The notes under the pieces are model-generated. The model was given only the letters and a program-made list of their open reading frames with translations, was not told where the DNA came from and ran no database searches. From an uncultured Pelagibacteraceae bacterium (lineage in GTDB: Bacteria; Pseudomonadota; Alphaproteobacteria; Pelagibacterales; Pelagibacteraceae): a DNA stretch of 21,928 nucleotides. Shown here piece after piece: positions 1 through 7,301 of this stretch (the stretch's first letter is position 1; each line of letters begins with the position of its first letter). The stretch lies in NCBI GenBank assembly GCA_902565325.1, contig CACFEM010000013.1, positions 1 to 21,928 on the forward strand, read 5' to 3'. A program made the position numbers and the translations under genes.

Positions 1-922
1 TATTGTCGACAGCCATCATGCTCATAGCTAGTCTGGTTTCATGTGTTGCACTCCCAATGTGCGGTAATACAAAACAGTTGTCTAGTTTTAAATATCTTTT
101 ATCTAAATTTGGTTCGTTGTTGAACACATCTAAACCTGCTGCATAAATTTTTTTCTTTTCTAATGCATCTATCAAAGCATCATCATCAATGGTTGATCCT
201 CTTGATGTATTTATAACCACCGCATGTTTTGGTAACAAACTAATTGTTGAAGAACTAAGAATATGTTTAGTCTCAGCAGTTGCGGGAGTGTGTATACTTA
301 CAAAATCACACTCTGGTAGCATAGTTTTAATATCAGAAAAATACTTTGCTCCACCCTCTAGATCATCAGGAAGTCTATTTCTGTTGTAATAAATTATCTT
401 CATTCCAAAAGCTTTAGCACATTTTGCAGCCATTCTTCCGATACGACCCATACCAATGATACCTAAAGTTTTACCTGTAACAGAATTTCCAATCATAAAT
501 CTAGTTAAATCTGGTTTTTGATTTTTCCAATCATCTGCTCTAACTAGATTATAAGCTTCACCAATTCTTCTAGATGCAGCTAAAATCAAAAGTATAGTGG
601 TTTCAGCTACCGCCTCATTCAATACATCTGGAGTATTTGTTACTTTAATTTTTTTTTCTTCAGCAGATTTAATTGAAATATTATCATAACCAACTCCAAC
701 TTGAGCTATAATTTTTAATTTCCCATTTAAATTATTAAAAAAATTTTCACTAATTTTATCAAAACCTGTTGAGATCATGCCGTCATAATCATTAACAATT
801 TTAATTAATTCACTTTCTGGAATGGGTTCGTCTTTTGGATTAAGGGTTACTTCAAATTCTTTTTGAAGTTTTTCCTCTGCTAAATCTGATATTTTTCTAG
901 AAACTAATATTTTTGGCTTCAT
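1..922 (-). CDS. D-2-hydroxyacid dehydrogenase, 3' end cut by window edge
   Basis: NAD(P)-dependent D-isomer-specific 2-hydroxyacid dehydrogenase, which interconverts 2-oxoacids and D-2-hydroxyacids (glyoxylate/hydroxypyruvate reductase type). I translated 307 residues from the ATG at 922 with no stop before base 1; family members are usually about 315-330 residues, so only a short tail is missing. Seen: the nucleotide-binding loop GMGRIG at residues 157-162, and the family catalytic set Arg241 (in NTSRGS), Glu270 (in FNNEPN) and His288 (in PHIGSAT). The start lies one base after the stop of the upstream dehydratase gene, so the two are almost certainly cotranscribed and translationally coupled. 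No signal peptide is present, so it is cytosolic. The context of sugar-acid dehydratases suggests reduction or oxidation of a C2-C3 fragment such as glyoxylate or hydroxypyruvate. The family is secure; the substrate is not. Confidence 0.9.
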   Translation of the reverse strand, partial: MKPKILVSRKISDLAEEKLQKEFEVTLNPKDEPIPESELIKIVNDYDGMISTGFDKISENFFNNLNGKLKIIAQVGVGYDNISIKSAEEKKIKVTNTPDVLNEAVAETTILLILAASRRIGEAYNLVRADDWKNQKPDLTRFMIGNSVTGKTLGIIGMGRIGRMAAKCAKAFGMKIIYYNRNRLPDDLEGGAKYFSDIKTMLPECDFVSIHTPATAETKHILSSSTISLLPKHAVVINTSRGSTIDDDALIDALEKKKIYAAGLDVFNNEPNLDKRYLKLDNCFVLPHIGSATHETRLAMSMMAVDN

Positions 923-923
923 A

Positions 924-2708
924 TTAGTGAGAATCTCTTGGTAAACCTTTGGTATGTGATACGTCTAAATATTTACCTCGAGAATTAATGCATGCACCAT
1001 CATCCAATTGACCAACAGTATTTCTAAATATTTCCTGCCAAGGAGTTTGATTATTTGGTTTAAATACTTTTTTATTTTTTCTTCGTTTCTTAAATTCCGC
1101 TTTAGAAATCAATAAATCAACTCTTCTTTTATTTAGGTCTATTTTTATTTTGTCGTAGGTTTTAACAATACCTAGATCTCCACCTATTGCTGACTCTGGT
1201 GAAACATGAAGTATTGATGGACTTTCTGATGTTCCACTTTGTCTTCCGTCTCCAAGTGTTGGCAAATGTCTTATTCCTTTTTTTAATAATCTATCTGGTG
1301 GTTGCATATTAACTACTTCGGCTGATCCAGGATAACCAACAGGTCCGCAACCTCTAATAATCAATAGAGAGTTTTCATCTATTTTTAACTTCTTATCATT
1401 AAGTCTTTTATGATAATCCTCAGGACCATCAAAAACTATAGCTTTACATTCAAAAACATTCGGGTGTTTAGGATTTGATAAATATTGATCTCTAAATTCT
1501 TTACTGATTACAGATGTTTTCATAATAGCAGATGAGAAAAAGTTACTTTTCATAACTAAAAAACCAGCTTTTTCAGTCAATGCATTCTTAAATGATTTAA
1601 TTACTTTGTTATCTACATCAACTTTCTTTCTTAAATTTTCTCCTACAGTCTTTCCTGTAACTGTCTTAATTTTTGTGTGAATTTTTTTATTTTTAATCAA
1701 TTCTTTCATAACAGCAGGTATTGCTCCAGCTCTGTGAAAACTTTCCATTAAATATTCACCTGCAGGTTGGCAATTTACCAATAAAGGAATGTTGTGCCCA
1801 AGTTTTTGCCAATCAGAAAGATCAAATTTAATTCCCATATGTTTTGCAATAGCACTTAGATGAGCTGTACAATTACTAGATCCACCAATAGCACTTGCAA
1901 CAACTACTGCATTTTCAAAAGCTTTACGTGTCATAATTTTTGATGGGGTTAAATCTTCATGAACCATTCCAACGATTCTCTTTCCTGTTTCGTAAGAAAT
2001 TTGTTCTCTTTCCCTATAAGGAGCTGGAATAACAGCACCCCCTGGTAAAGACATACCTAATGCTTCAGCAACAGAGTTCATTGAAGAAGCTGTTCCCATT
2101 GTATTACAATGTCCAGCACTCGGTGCAGAAGATGCAACCATATCCATAAATTCCTCGTATTTAATTTCTCCTTTGGCTAACATTTTTCTTGCTTCCCAAA
2201 CTACCATTCCTGAACCAGCTAATTTTCCTTTATAAACTCCATCTAACATTGGACCACCTGATAAAACTATTGCAGGAATGTTTACTGTAGCAGCCGCCAT
2301 TAAAGCTGCCGGAGTAGTTTTATCACATCCTGTTGTTAAGATAACTCCATCAATTGGGTATCCATACAAAACTTCAACTAGTGACAAATAAGAAAGATTT
2401 CTATCCAACATTGCTGTTGGTCTTTTTCCAGTTTCTTGAATTGGGTGAGTAGGAAATTCCATTGGTATGCCACCTGCTCTTCTAATTCCATCTTTTATTC
2501 TTTTACTCAAAGACATAAAATGTCTATTGCATGGAGATAGATCACTGCCAGATTGCGCTATTCCTATAATTGGATTACCAGATTGTAATTCTTTTCTTGT
2601 AAGACCATAATTTAAATACCTTTCTAGATATAAGGCCGTCATGTCAGGGTTTTTTGGATTATTGAACCACTGTTGACTTCGGAAACTCTTTTTTCTTTTT
2701 TTAGGCAT
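924..2708 (-). CDS. IlvD/Edd-family sugar-acid dehydratase
   Basis: Fe-S dehydratase of the IlvD/Edd family, 594 aa, most like the aldonic-acid (arabonate/xylonate) dehydratases that convert a sugar acid to a 2-keto-3-deoxy acid. Cys60 (SPCNRH), Cys128 (GCDKTTPA) and Cys201 (SAGHCNTMG) sit at the positions expected for the [2Fe-2S] ligands, and Ser491 in DGRQSGTS matches the proposed catalytic serine. The N-terminus, with a Lys/Arg-rich start and then RSQQWF and MTALYLERYLNYG, fits subfamily proteins, so the ATG at 2708 is credible. It is too divergent from true IlvD, and in the wrong context, to be the branched-chain enzyme: no ilv genes are nearby. It heads a minus-strand pair with the hydroxyacid dehydrogenase and diverges from a uxaA-type dehydratase 46 bases away. 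The substrate is unknown; pentonate or hexonate is inferred. Confidence 0.9.
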   Translation of the reverse strand: MPKKRKKSFRSQQWFNNPKNPDMTALYLERYLNYGLTRKELQSGNPIIGIAQSGSDLSPCNRHFMSLSKRIKDGIRRAGGIPMEFPTHPIQETGKRPTAMLDRNLSYLSLVEVLYGYPIDGVILTTGCDKTTPAALMAAATVNIPAIVLSGGPMLDGVYKGKLAGSGMVVWEARKMLAKGEIKYEEFMDMVASSAPSAGHCNTMGTASSMNSVAEALGMSLPGGAVIPAPYREREQISYETGKRIVGMVHEDLTPSKIMTRKAFENAVVVASAIGGSSNCTAHLSAIAKHMGIKFDLSDWQKLGHNIPLLVNCQPAGEYLMESFHRAGAIPAVMKELIKNKKIHTKIKTVTGKTVGENLRKKVDVDNKVIKSFKNALTEKAGFLVMKSNFFSSAIMKTSVISKEFRDQYLSNPKHPNVFECKAIVFDGPEDYHKRLNDKKLKIDENSLLIIRGCGPVGYPGSAEVVNMQPPDRLLKKGIRHLPTLGDGRQSGTSESPSILHVSPESAIGGDLGIVKTYDKIKIDLNKRRVDLLISKAEFKKRRKNKKVFKPNNQTPWQEIFRNTVGQLDDGACINSRGKYLDVSHTKGLPRDSH

Positions 2709-2742
2709 AATTTAAATAATGGTTTGTTTAAGTTATTGGTTA

Positions 2743-2748
2743 TATAAT
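2743..2748 (+). promoter_or_regulatory. Possible -10 element for the uxaA-like gene
   Basis: A perfect TATAAT hexamer in the 46-base gap between the divergent dehydratase genes. It ends six bases before the ATG at 2755, so transcription from it would start at or almost at that codon, giving a leaderless or nearly leaderless mRNA. No good -35 box is visible 16-18 bases upstream (TGGTTT at 2720 is weak). In such A+T-rich DNA the match could be chance. Confidence 0.3.
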
Positions 2749-2754
2749 AAATTT

Positions 2755-4260
2755 ATGAATAATCTAATAGTTTTAAACAAGAATGACAATGTGGGCGTTA
2801 GCCAATTTATTATTCCTGAAAAAACTAAAATTGAAGGTCATGAGATCAGCACTATTGATCCAATCCCTTTTGGACACAAAGTTTGTTTAAAAACTATTAA
2901 AAAAGGTGATCCAATCATAAAATATGATCAAATTATTGGATTTGCTTTAGATGATATTGAACCAGGACAACATGTTCATTCTCATAATTTAGAATTTAGA
3001 GAATTTAAAAGAGATTTTAAAGTTACAGATAAAAAACATGTTATTGATGAAAAAGCAGACACCTTCTTTAATGGAATTTTAAGAGATAATGGACAAGTTG
3101 CTACCAGAAATTACATTGGAATTGTAAGTACTGTAAATTGCTCAGCTACTGTCACTAAAATGATAGTTGAGAGGATTAAATATTCTGACATTTTAAAAGA
3201 TTACCCAAATATTGATGGCATAGTTCCAATTACTCACTCAACAGGATGTGGAATGAATACTGAAAGTGAAGGAATGCAAATTTTCCAAAGAACTATAGAT
3301 GGGTTTAAAAATCATCCCAATTTTTCTCATGTTTTTGTTATAGGTTTAGGATGCGAATGTGCTCAAGTCAGTTTGTTTGATGAATCGTTAAAAAAACATA
3401 ACCGAATTCATTTTCTAACAATCCAAGATGAAGGTGGAACTAAAAAAATAGTCGAAAAAGTGTTATCTCAAATTAAAAATTTGCTTTCAGAAGCTAATAA
3501 TATTCAAAGAACTTCACAACCAGTAAGTCATTTAACTTTAGCTCTTCAGTGTGGTGGTTCAGATGGATATTCAGGAATAACTGCAAATCCTGCACTAGGA
3601 GTTGCAGCAGATCTCTTAGTTAAAAAAGGTGGAAGTTCAATTTTATCCGAAACTCCAGAAATTTATGGAGCCGAACATTTATTAATTAATAGAGCAAGCT
3701 CACAAGAGACTGCTGATAAACTTATTAAAAGAATTGAATGGTGGAAACATTATACTTCAATCAATAACAGTTCGATGGACAACAATCCTGCGCCAGGAAA
3801 TAAAAAGGGTGGTCTAACAACCATATTAGAAAAATCCTTAGGCGCTGTTGCAAAAGGAGGAAACTCAATCCTTCAAGATGTATTGCATTATGCTGAACCT
3901 TTAAAAAATAAAGGTTTCAATTTTATGGACTCTCCTGGTTATGATCCTGTATCTGTGACTGGTCAAGTTGCATCAGGTGCTAATGTTATTTGCTTTACAA
4001 CAGGACGTGGATCTTGCTTTGGTTGCAAGCCAGTTCCAAGTTTAAAGCTTTCAACAAACTCAGCGATGTTTGAAAGAATGTCAGAAGATATGGATATTAA
4101 TTGTGGTACAATTGCTGAAGGAAAAGAAAAAGTTGAAGAAGTTGGTCAAAAAATATTTGAATTAGTTGTAAATACTGCCTCAGGGAATAAATCAAAAAGT
4201 GAAATCAACGGCTACGGTGACGAGGAGTTTAATCCTTGGCAAGTTGGCGTTGTAATGTAA
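2755..4260 (+). CDS. uxaA: UxaA-family altronate/galactarate dehydratase
   Basis: Full-length UxaA/GarD-type dehydratase (altronate dehydratase family), 501 aa from the chosen ATG, predicted to turn a hexonate or aldarate into a 2-keto-3-deoxy acid using a metal centre. An N-terminal SAF-like domain (about residues 1-85, with a PGQHVHSHN segment) is followed by the catalytic domain. That domain contains the conserved blocks THSTGCGMNTESEG, GLGCECAQ, LQCGGSDGYSGITANPALG, SPGYDPVSVTGQVASGAN and TTGRGSCFGCKPVPS. An in-frame ATG at 2719 would add 12 hydrophobic residues and start ten bases from the divergent gene; I prefer 2755 because MNNLIVLNKNDNV starts the SAF domain cleanly. It is followed after 12 bases by a permease and then a dehydrogenase, consistent with one catabolic operon. 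Altronate is the default substrate, but it is unproven: no uxaB, uxaC, KDG kinase or KDPG aldolase is in view. Confidence 0.88.
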   Translation: MNNLIVLNKNDNVGVSQFIIPEKTKIEGHEISTIDPIPFGHKVCLKTIKKGDPIIKYDQIIGFALDDIEPGQHVHSHNLEFREFKRDFKVTDKKHVIDEKADTFFNGILRDNGQVATRNYIGIVSTVNCSATVTKMIVERIKYSDILKDYPNIDGIVPITHSTGCGMNTESEGMQIFQRTIDGFKNHPNFSHVFVIGLGCECAQVSLFDESLKKHNRIHFLTIQDEGGTKKIVEKVLSQIKNLLSEANNIQRTSQPVSHLTLALQCGGSDGYSGITANPALGVAADLLVKKGGSSILSETPEIYGAEHLLINRASSQETADKLIKRIEWWKHYTSINNSSMDNNPAPGNKKGGLTTILEKSLGAVAKGGNSILQDVLHYAEPLKNKGFNFMDSPGYDPVSVTGQVASGANVICFTTGRGSCFGCKPVPSLKLSTNSAMFERMSEDMDINCGTIAEGKEKVEEVGQKIFELVVNTASGNKSKSEINGYGDEEFNPWQVGVVM

Positions 4261-4272
4261 TTTATTTTTTCT

Positions 4273-5136
4273 GTGCCTCAACAAACATCCTTAATTAACG
4301 TAATTTTATTAGCCGCTGGTGGATTTTTTATGTTTGTTTGTATGGATTCTACAGCAAAATATCTTGGAACAGTAATGCCAGTTACTCAAGCAATTTGGGG
4401 GAGATTTTTTTTTCACTTGGTATCTTTAATTATATTTTTTTTAATTTTTAAGCCAAAAGTTAATTTGAAAAAAAATTTTAAAGTCCAAATAATTAGATCA
4501 ATATTAATGGTCACTGCCACCTCGTTTATGTTTTATTCTTTGCAGAAATTTGACTTGGTAGATATTTATGTTGTTTTCTTTACAGCTCCTCTAATCGTTT
4601 CACTACTTTCAGCATACTTCCTAAAAGATATCTTAAGTACAAAAGGTATATTTTTAATGTTATTGAGCTTTGGCTCGATTGTTTATTCACTAGGTCCAAG
4701 TATGAGAATATTTAGTTTAGATTTAATATTCCCTATTGTTCCTCCAATTTGCTGGGCTCTTTATCAATTTTTTACAAAAGTTGTATCAGGCGATAACGAT
4801 CCATTTGCTGCTATATTTTATACTTCAATTTTAGGTGCAATAATTTTTAGTATTTTTATATTTTTTAATTGGGTGCCATTAGAGAAGAATATCTTTTGGC
4901 TTTATTTGGTAATTCTAGGTGTGGCAGGTTTTGTAAGTCATTCTTTAATTATATATGCAATACAACTTTCTAACTTGTCATTTGTAACTAATTTTCAATA
5001 TTCTCAATTAGTTTGGTCTACAATTATTAATTTCTTAATTTTCGGCGTACCTTTTGATTATAATAAAATTGTTGGGGTGATAGGAATTATTGTTTTTGGT
5101 ATTATGTTCATAAGAACAGAAGGTAAAAAAAGTTAA
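4273..5136 (+). CDS. DMT-superfamily (EamA) permease
   Basis: Inner-membrane transporter of the drug/metabolite transporter superfamily, 287 aa, with about ten predicted hydrophobic segments arranged as two EamA repeats. The start is GTG at 4273. The next ATG (4330) would remove most of the first membrane helix, so GTG is preferred although no clear Shine-Dalgarno is visible. The gene lies 12 bases after the uxaA-like stop and 14 before the dehydrogenase, so it is probably cotranscribed. This location suggests it moves the sugar acid or hydroxyacid handled by its neighbours, but the direction of transport and the substrate cannot be read from sequence. Members of this family also export amino acids, so an efflux role is possible. 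Confidence 0.85.
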   Translation: MPQQTSLINVILLAAGGFFMFVCMDSTAKYLGTVMPVTQAIWGRFFFHLVSLIIFFLIFKPKVNLKKNFKVQIIRSILMVTATSFMFYSLQKFDLVDIYVVFFTAPLIVSLLSAYFLKDILSTKGIFLMLLSFGSIVYSLGPSMRIFSLDLIFPIVPPICWALYQFFTKVVSGDNDPFAAIFYTSILGAIIFSIFIFFNWVPLEKNIFWLYLVILGVAGFVSHSLIIYAIQLSNLSFVTNFQYSQLVWSTIINFLIFGVPFDYNKIVGVIGIIVFGIMFIRTEGKKS

Positions 5137-5150
5137 ATTGTGAGGTTTGA

Positions 5151-6008
5151 ATGAAAAATATAGGTTTTATTGGTGTTGGATATATGGGCTATGGAATAGC
5201 TAAAAATATTTTAAAACACAAAAATAAACTCTTTGTAATTGCTAATAAAAATAGAAAACCAATTGAGAAAATTGTTAGCGATGGAGCTGAAGAAGTAAAA
5301 TCTTTTGAAGACTTTTCTAGTAAAAATTTAGATGCGATGTTTATGTGTGTTACCAACACTCCTATAGCAAAATTAATTTCTGAAAAAATTTCTACGGTGT
5401 TAGATAGTAAAACTTTAATTATTGATATCACTACTCACAACAAAACTGGCTCAATGGAAACTGAGAAAATATTCAAAGCAAAAAATATTAATTATGTTGA
5501 ATGTCCTGTAATGGGAGGACCTGTTCAAGCAGAGGAAGGTATATTGGGAGGAATTGTTGGAGCATCAGATGAAAATTTTAAAATTGCTGAGCCATACTTT
5601 AATTTTTTTTGTAAAGAATATTTTCATTTTGGACCTGTTGGTATGGGTGCGAAATCAAAGCTTTTAAATAATTTTTTATCCCTTGGAAATGCTGCGTTAG
5701 TCAATCATTTGGCTAAAAGTGCTACAGAGATGGGTTTAGACTTAAAAAAAGTATTTGATGTTGCAAAACTTGGTTCTGGAAATTCTGCAGCTTTGAACCG
5801 AGTTTTCGATAATCTGTTAAAAGGTGATTTTACTGGATTTAAATTTACCGCAAGTAATTCTGTAAAAGATTTAACTTATATTCAAGACTTGTTAAAAGAT
5901 TTTCCTGAAGCTGAAAAAGTTGCTGAAGTAAATAAAAATTATTTTCAAAAAGCTGTTGATGACGGTTACGGTGAAAATTTTATCAGTGAATTAATAAATA
6001 AAAAATAA
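5151..6008 (+). CDS. Beta-hydroxyacid dehydrogenase (3-hydroxyisobutyrate/tartronate semialdehyde reductase family)
   Basis: NAD(P)-dependent beta-hydroxyacid dehydrogenase, 285 aa, of the family that includes 3-hydroxyisobutyrate dehydrogenase, tartronate semialdehyde reductase (GarR) and succinic semialdehyde reductases. Seen: the N-terminal dinucleotide loop GFIGVGYMGYG (residues 5-15), the substrate-loop segment CPVMGGPVQAEEG (118-130), and the GMGAKSKLLNN segment with catalytic Lys170 and the conserved Asn pair 173-174. A weak ribosome-binding site (GAGG) precedes the ATG. It is the last gene of the plus-strand sugar-acid set and is followed by the unusually long non-coding gap. A GarR-like role (tartronate semialdehyde to glycerate) would suit an aldarate pathway, but a matching aldolase is not visible, so the substrate is inference. 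Confidence 0.87.
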   Translation: MKNIGFIGVGYMGYGIAKNILKHKNKLFVIANKNRKPIEKIVSDGAEEVKSFEDFSSKNLDAMFMCVTNTPIAKLISEKISTVLDSKTLIIDITTHNKTGSMETEKIFKAKNINYVECPVMGGPVQAEEGILGGIVGASDENFKIAEPYFNFFCKEYFHFGPVGMGAKSKLLNNFLSLGNAALVNHLAKSATEMGLDLKKVFDVAKLGSGNSAALNRVFDNLLKGDFTGFKFTASNSVKDLTYIQDLLKDFPEAEKVAEVNKNYFQKAVDDGYGENFISELINKK

Positions 6009-6120
6009 TTTTGGAAGTAACTTAAGTTAGCGGGAATCTACTAAAGCACTAGGTTGTATTCAATAAATATATTTACTCAAAATTAAAATAAATAAATTGA
6101 AATTATATTAATAATAATTA

Positions 6121-6286
6121 CCTTTTTTATAGAAGGAGGTTTATGTTAATACTTTCACCACCTGATACTTAGCTGAACAGCTCATATTTCAAAAATATAA
6201 CGAAAAATAAATTCCTCTCGGAATTATAATGCCAAAGAGGCGATACAAGGGAGCTCTTTAGGTATACACTTAAAGAGCGAACCCTT
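6121..6286 (+). ncRNA. Candidate structured RNA, family not recognised
   Basis: A run of consecutive inverted repeats. CCTT (6121-6124) can pair with AAGG (6133-6136), overlapping the Shine-Dalgarno. AGCT/AGCT (6171-6174 with 6179-6182) encloses loop GAAC. ATATTT/AAATAT (6184-6189 with 6193-6198) encloses loop CAA. AATTCC/GGAATT (6210-6215 with 6220-6225) encloses loop TCTC. The strongest is a two-part stem: AAGGG/CCCTT (6247-6251 with 6282-6286) outside GCTCTTTA/TAAAGAGC (6253-6260 with 6271-6278). No T-run follows the last stem on either strand, so an intrinsic terminator is unlikely. The plus strand is favoured because the Shine-Dalgarno and mini-ORF are on it, but the strand is not certain. 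No downstream plus-strand gene is close, so this would be a free-standing RNA or the 3' UTR of the operon to its left. Confidence 0.45.
6143..6172 (+). CDS. Nine-codon mini-ORF with strong Shine-Dalgarno
   Basis: ATG to TAG encoding MLILSPPDT, preceded by AGAAGGAGG (6131-6139), one of the best ribosome-binding sequences in the window, though only three bases separate it from the ATG. The peptide contains a Pro-Pro pair close to its end, a context known to slow ribosomes. It sits at the 5' side of the hairpin cluster, which is the layout of a leader peptide, yet no regulated plus-strand gene follows before two minus-strand genes. It may be a genuine micro-peptide, a leader, or chance. Confidence 0.3.
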   Translation: MLILSPPDT

Positions 6287-6292
6287 TAAAAA

Positions 6293-6820
6293 CTAATTTA
6301 CAGATTTTAATATTTCTAGTGGAAGTGGAGCTTCTGGGTATTTTTTTTGACACAACTTTTCATAGTTTTCACAAAAACTCATAATAGTTTTTTGAACTTC
6401 TACTTTATTTTTATTTAAAAGATTAAGCTCTTTAATTAATTCACTGCAATTTTTTTCTAATTCTTTTATTTGCTCTCCTGAAAAAAATTCTCCTGTTTCT
6501 ATTTCCCAATACGTGTCTTCAAGCTCATCATCAGTTAGATCATTTAATTTTTTCTGCAATAATTTAATAGTTTCGTCCTGTGTTGCCTTATCTCTCATAG
6601 GAGAATCTTTAAGTTTTCCAAGGCATTTATCTCTTAATCCATCAATGAAATGAAAATAAGGTTTACCTTCTGAAAAATCTTTAAAGTGATTTGTGTTAAA
6701 ATATTTATCAATAGCTGTTTCTGTTGAAACCTTCTCTTTGCCCTTAATAATAGCTATCTGAACATAAACTTCCTGGCTAATATATTCTTCAATATGATCT
6801 TTAACTTTTTGAGGTATCAT
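6293..6820 (-). CDS. Hypothetical acidic, helix-rich protein
   Basis: A 175-aa soluble protein that I do not recognise. It has no signal peptide or membrane segment. The sequence is rich in Lys and Glu. A stretch around residues 100-150 has the spacing of leucines, isoleucines and charged residues expected of a coiled coil or long helices. Two cysteines lie near the C-terminus (FCENYEKLCQKKYPEAP). The ATG at 6820 is preceded by AGTAGGA with little spacing. It begins 13 bases after the stop of the cytochrome c'-like gene on the same strand, so the two are probably cotranscribed. A cytoplasmic partner role is possible but unsupported. Confidence 0.7.
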   Translation of the reverse strand: MIPQKVKDHIEEYISQEVYVQIAIIKGKEKVSTETAIDKYFNTNHFKDFSEGKPYFHFIDGLRDKCLGKLKDSPMRDKATQDETIKLLQKKLNDLTDDELEDTYWEIETGEFFSGEQIKELEKNCSELIKELNLLNKNKVEVQKTIMSFCENYEKLCQKKYPEAPLPLEILKSVN

Positions 6821-6833
6821 TCCTACTTGGTAA

Positions 6834-7301
6834 CTAATGTTCTTCTCTGTAATTACTATGACAAGCCTTACAATTGCTCCACATAAATTTAGTTAATGTA
6901 CCTCGAATATCATCCGCATCCTCGATTACTGAAACGAGTTTTGTCATATCATTAGAGGCTTTTTGCATTAATGCATTGAAGTCATCTTTTTCATCCCAAA
7001 TTGTAAGTAAAGCTTCAGTATCAAAACCCTCTTGAGTATTTTCAGGAAATAGATCTATTAAAACTTTATAATTTTCACTCATTTCAATCATAAGTTTTTT
7101 TGCTTTTTCAAAGTCTCCTTTTGAAGAGAAAGCCTGAACCCTTTTAGCTGTACTATAGTTTTTACTAAACAATGCTTGTCGACTTTTAATAATTTCTTCA
7201 ACTGTCAACTCAGCATTAGAAGATGAGACGAAAAATATGCTTAAAATTGAGAATAAAATTATTTTAATATATTTTTTTATGTGATTAAATAAATTATGCA
7301 T
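6834..7301 (-). CDS. Cytochrome c'-like class II cytochrome c
   Basis: A predicted exported haem protein of 155 aa. Residues 1-30 form a signal peptide (Lys-containing start, hydrophobic core, SSSNA before the likely cleavage at 30/31). The only haem c motif, CKACH (residues 144-148), lies very near the C-terminus, as in class II cytochromes c (cytochrome c' and c-556), with helical sequence before it. The mature protein would be periplasmic, covalently binding one haem, and may handle electrons or bind a gas such as NO. Its start codon overlaps that of the divergent cytochrome b561-like gene in the shared hexamer ATGCAT (7296-7301). An AAGG lies 11 bases upstream of the ATG. Pairing with a b561-type membrane cytochrome supports a small electron-transfer module. 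Confidence 0.82.
   Translation of the reverse strand: MHNLFNHIKKYIKIILFSILSIFFVSSSNAELTVEEIIKSRQALFSKNYSTAKRVQAFSSKGDFEKAKKLMIEMSENYKVLIDLFPENTQEGFDTEALLTIWDEKDDFNALMQKASNDMTKLVSVIEDADDIRGTLTKFMWSNCKACHSNYREEH

Larger units (their letters stand above)
6009..6292. other. 284-base convergent intergenic region with clustered inverted repeats
   Basis: Far longer than the other gaps in this compact window. The left part contains a 12-base palindrome TAACTTAAGTTA (6018-6029) and then very A+T-rich sequence (about 6055-6120). The right part (6121-6286) contains a Shine-Dalgarno, a mini-ORF and several hairpins, listed separately. I see no tRNA fold and no gene of usual size. Confidence 0.8.

Noticed and set aside
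2719..2754. Upstream ATG start for the UxaA-like gene
   Set aside because: It would add 12 atypical residues and begin only ten bases from the divergent start; ATG 2755 begins the conserved domain.
6018..6029. TAACTTAAGTTA palindrome just after the dehydrogenase stop
   Set aside because: Perfect but isolated and A+T-rich; no promoter or terminator context, so reported only as part of the gap description.
6045..6075. tRNA-like T-arm (GGTTGTATTCAA) in the long gap
   Set aside because: No acceptor, D or anticodon stems can be drawn around it; no cloverleaf.
6247..6292. Hairpin at 6247-6286 as an intrinsic terminator for either convergent gene
   Set aside because: No T-run follows the stem on either strand, and it lies about 240 bases beyond the plus-strand gene end.
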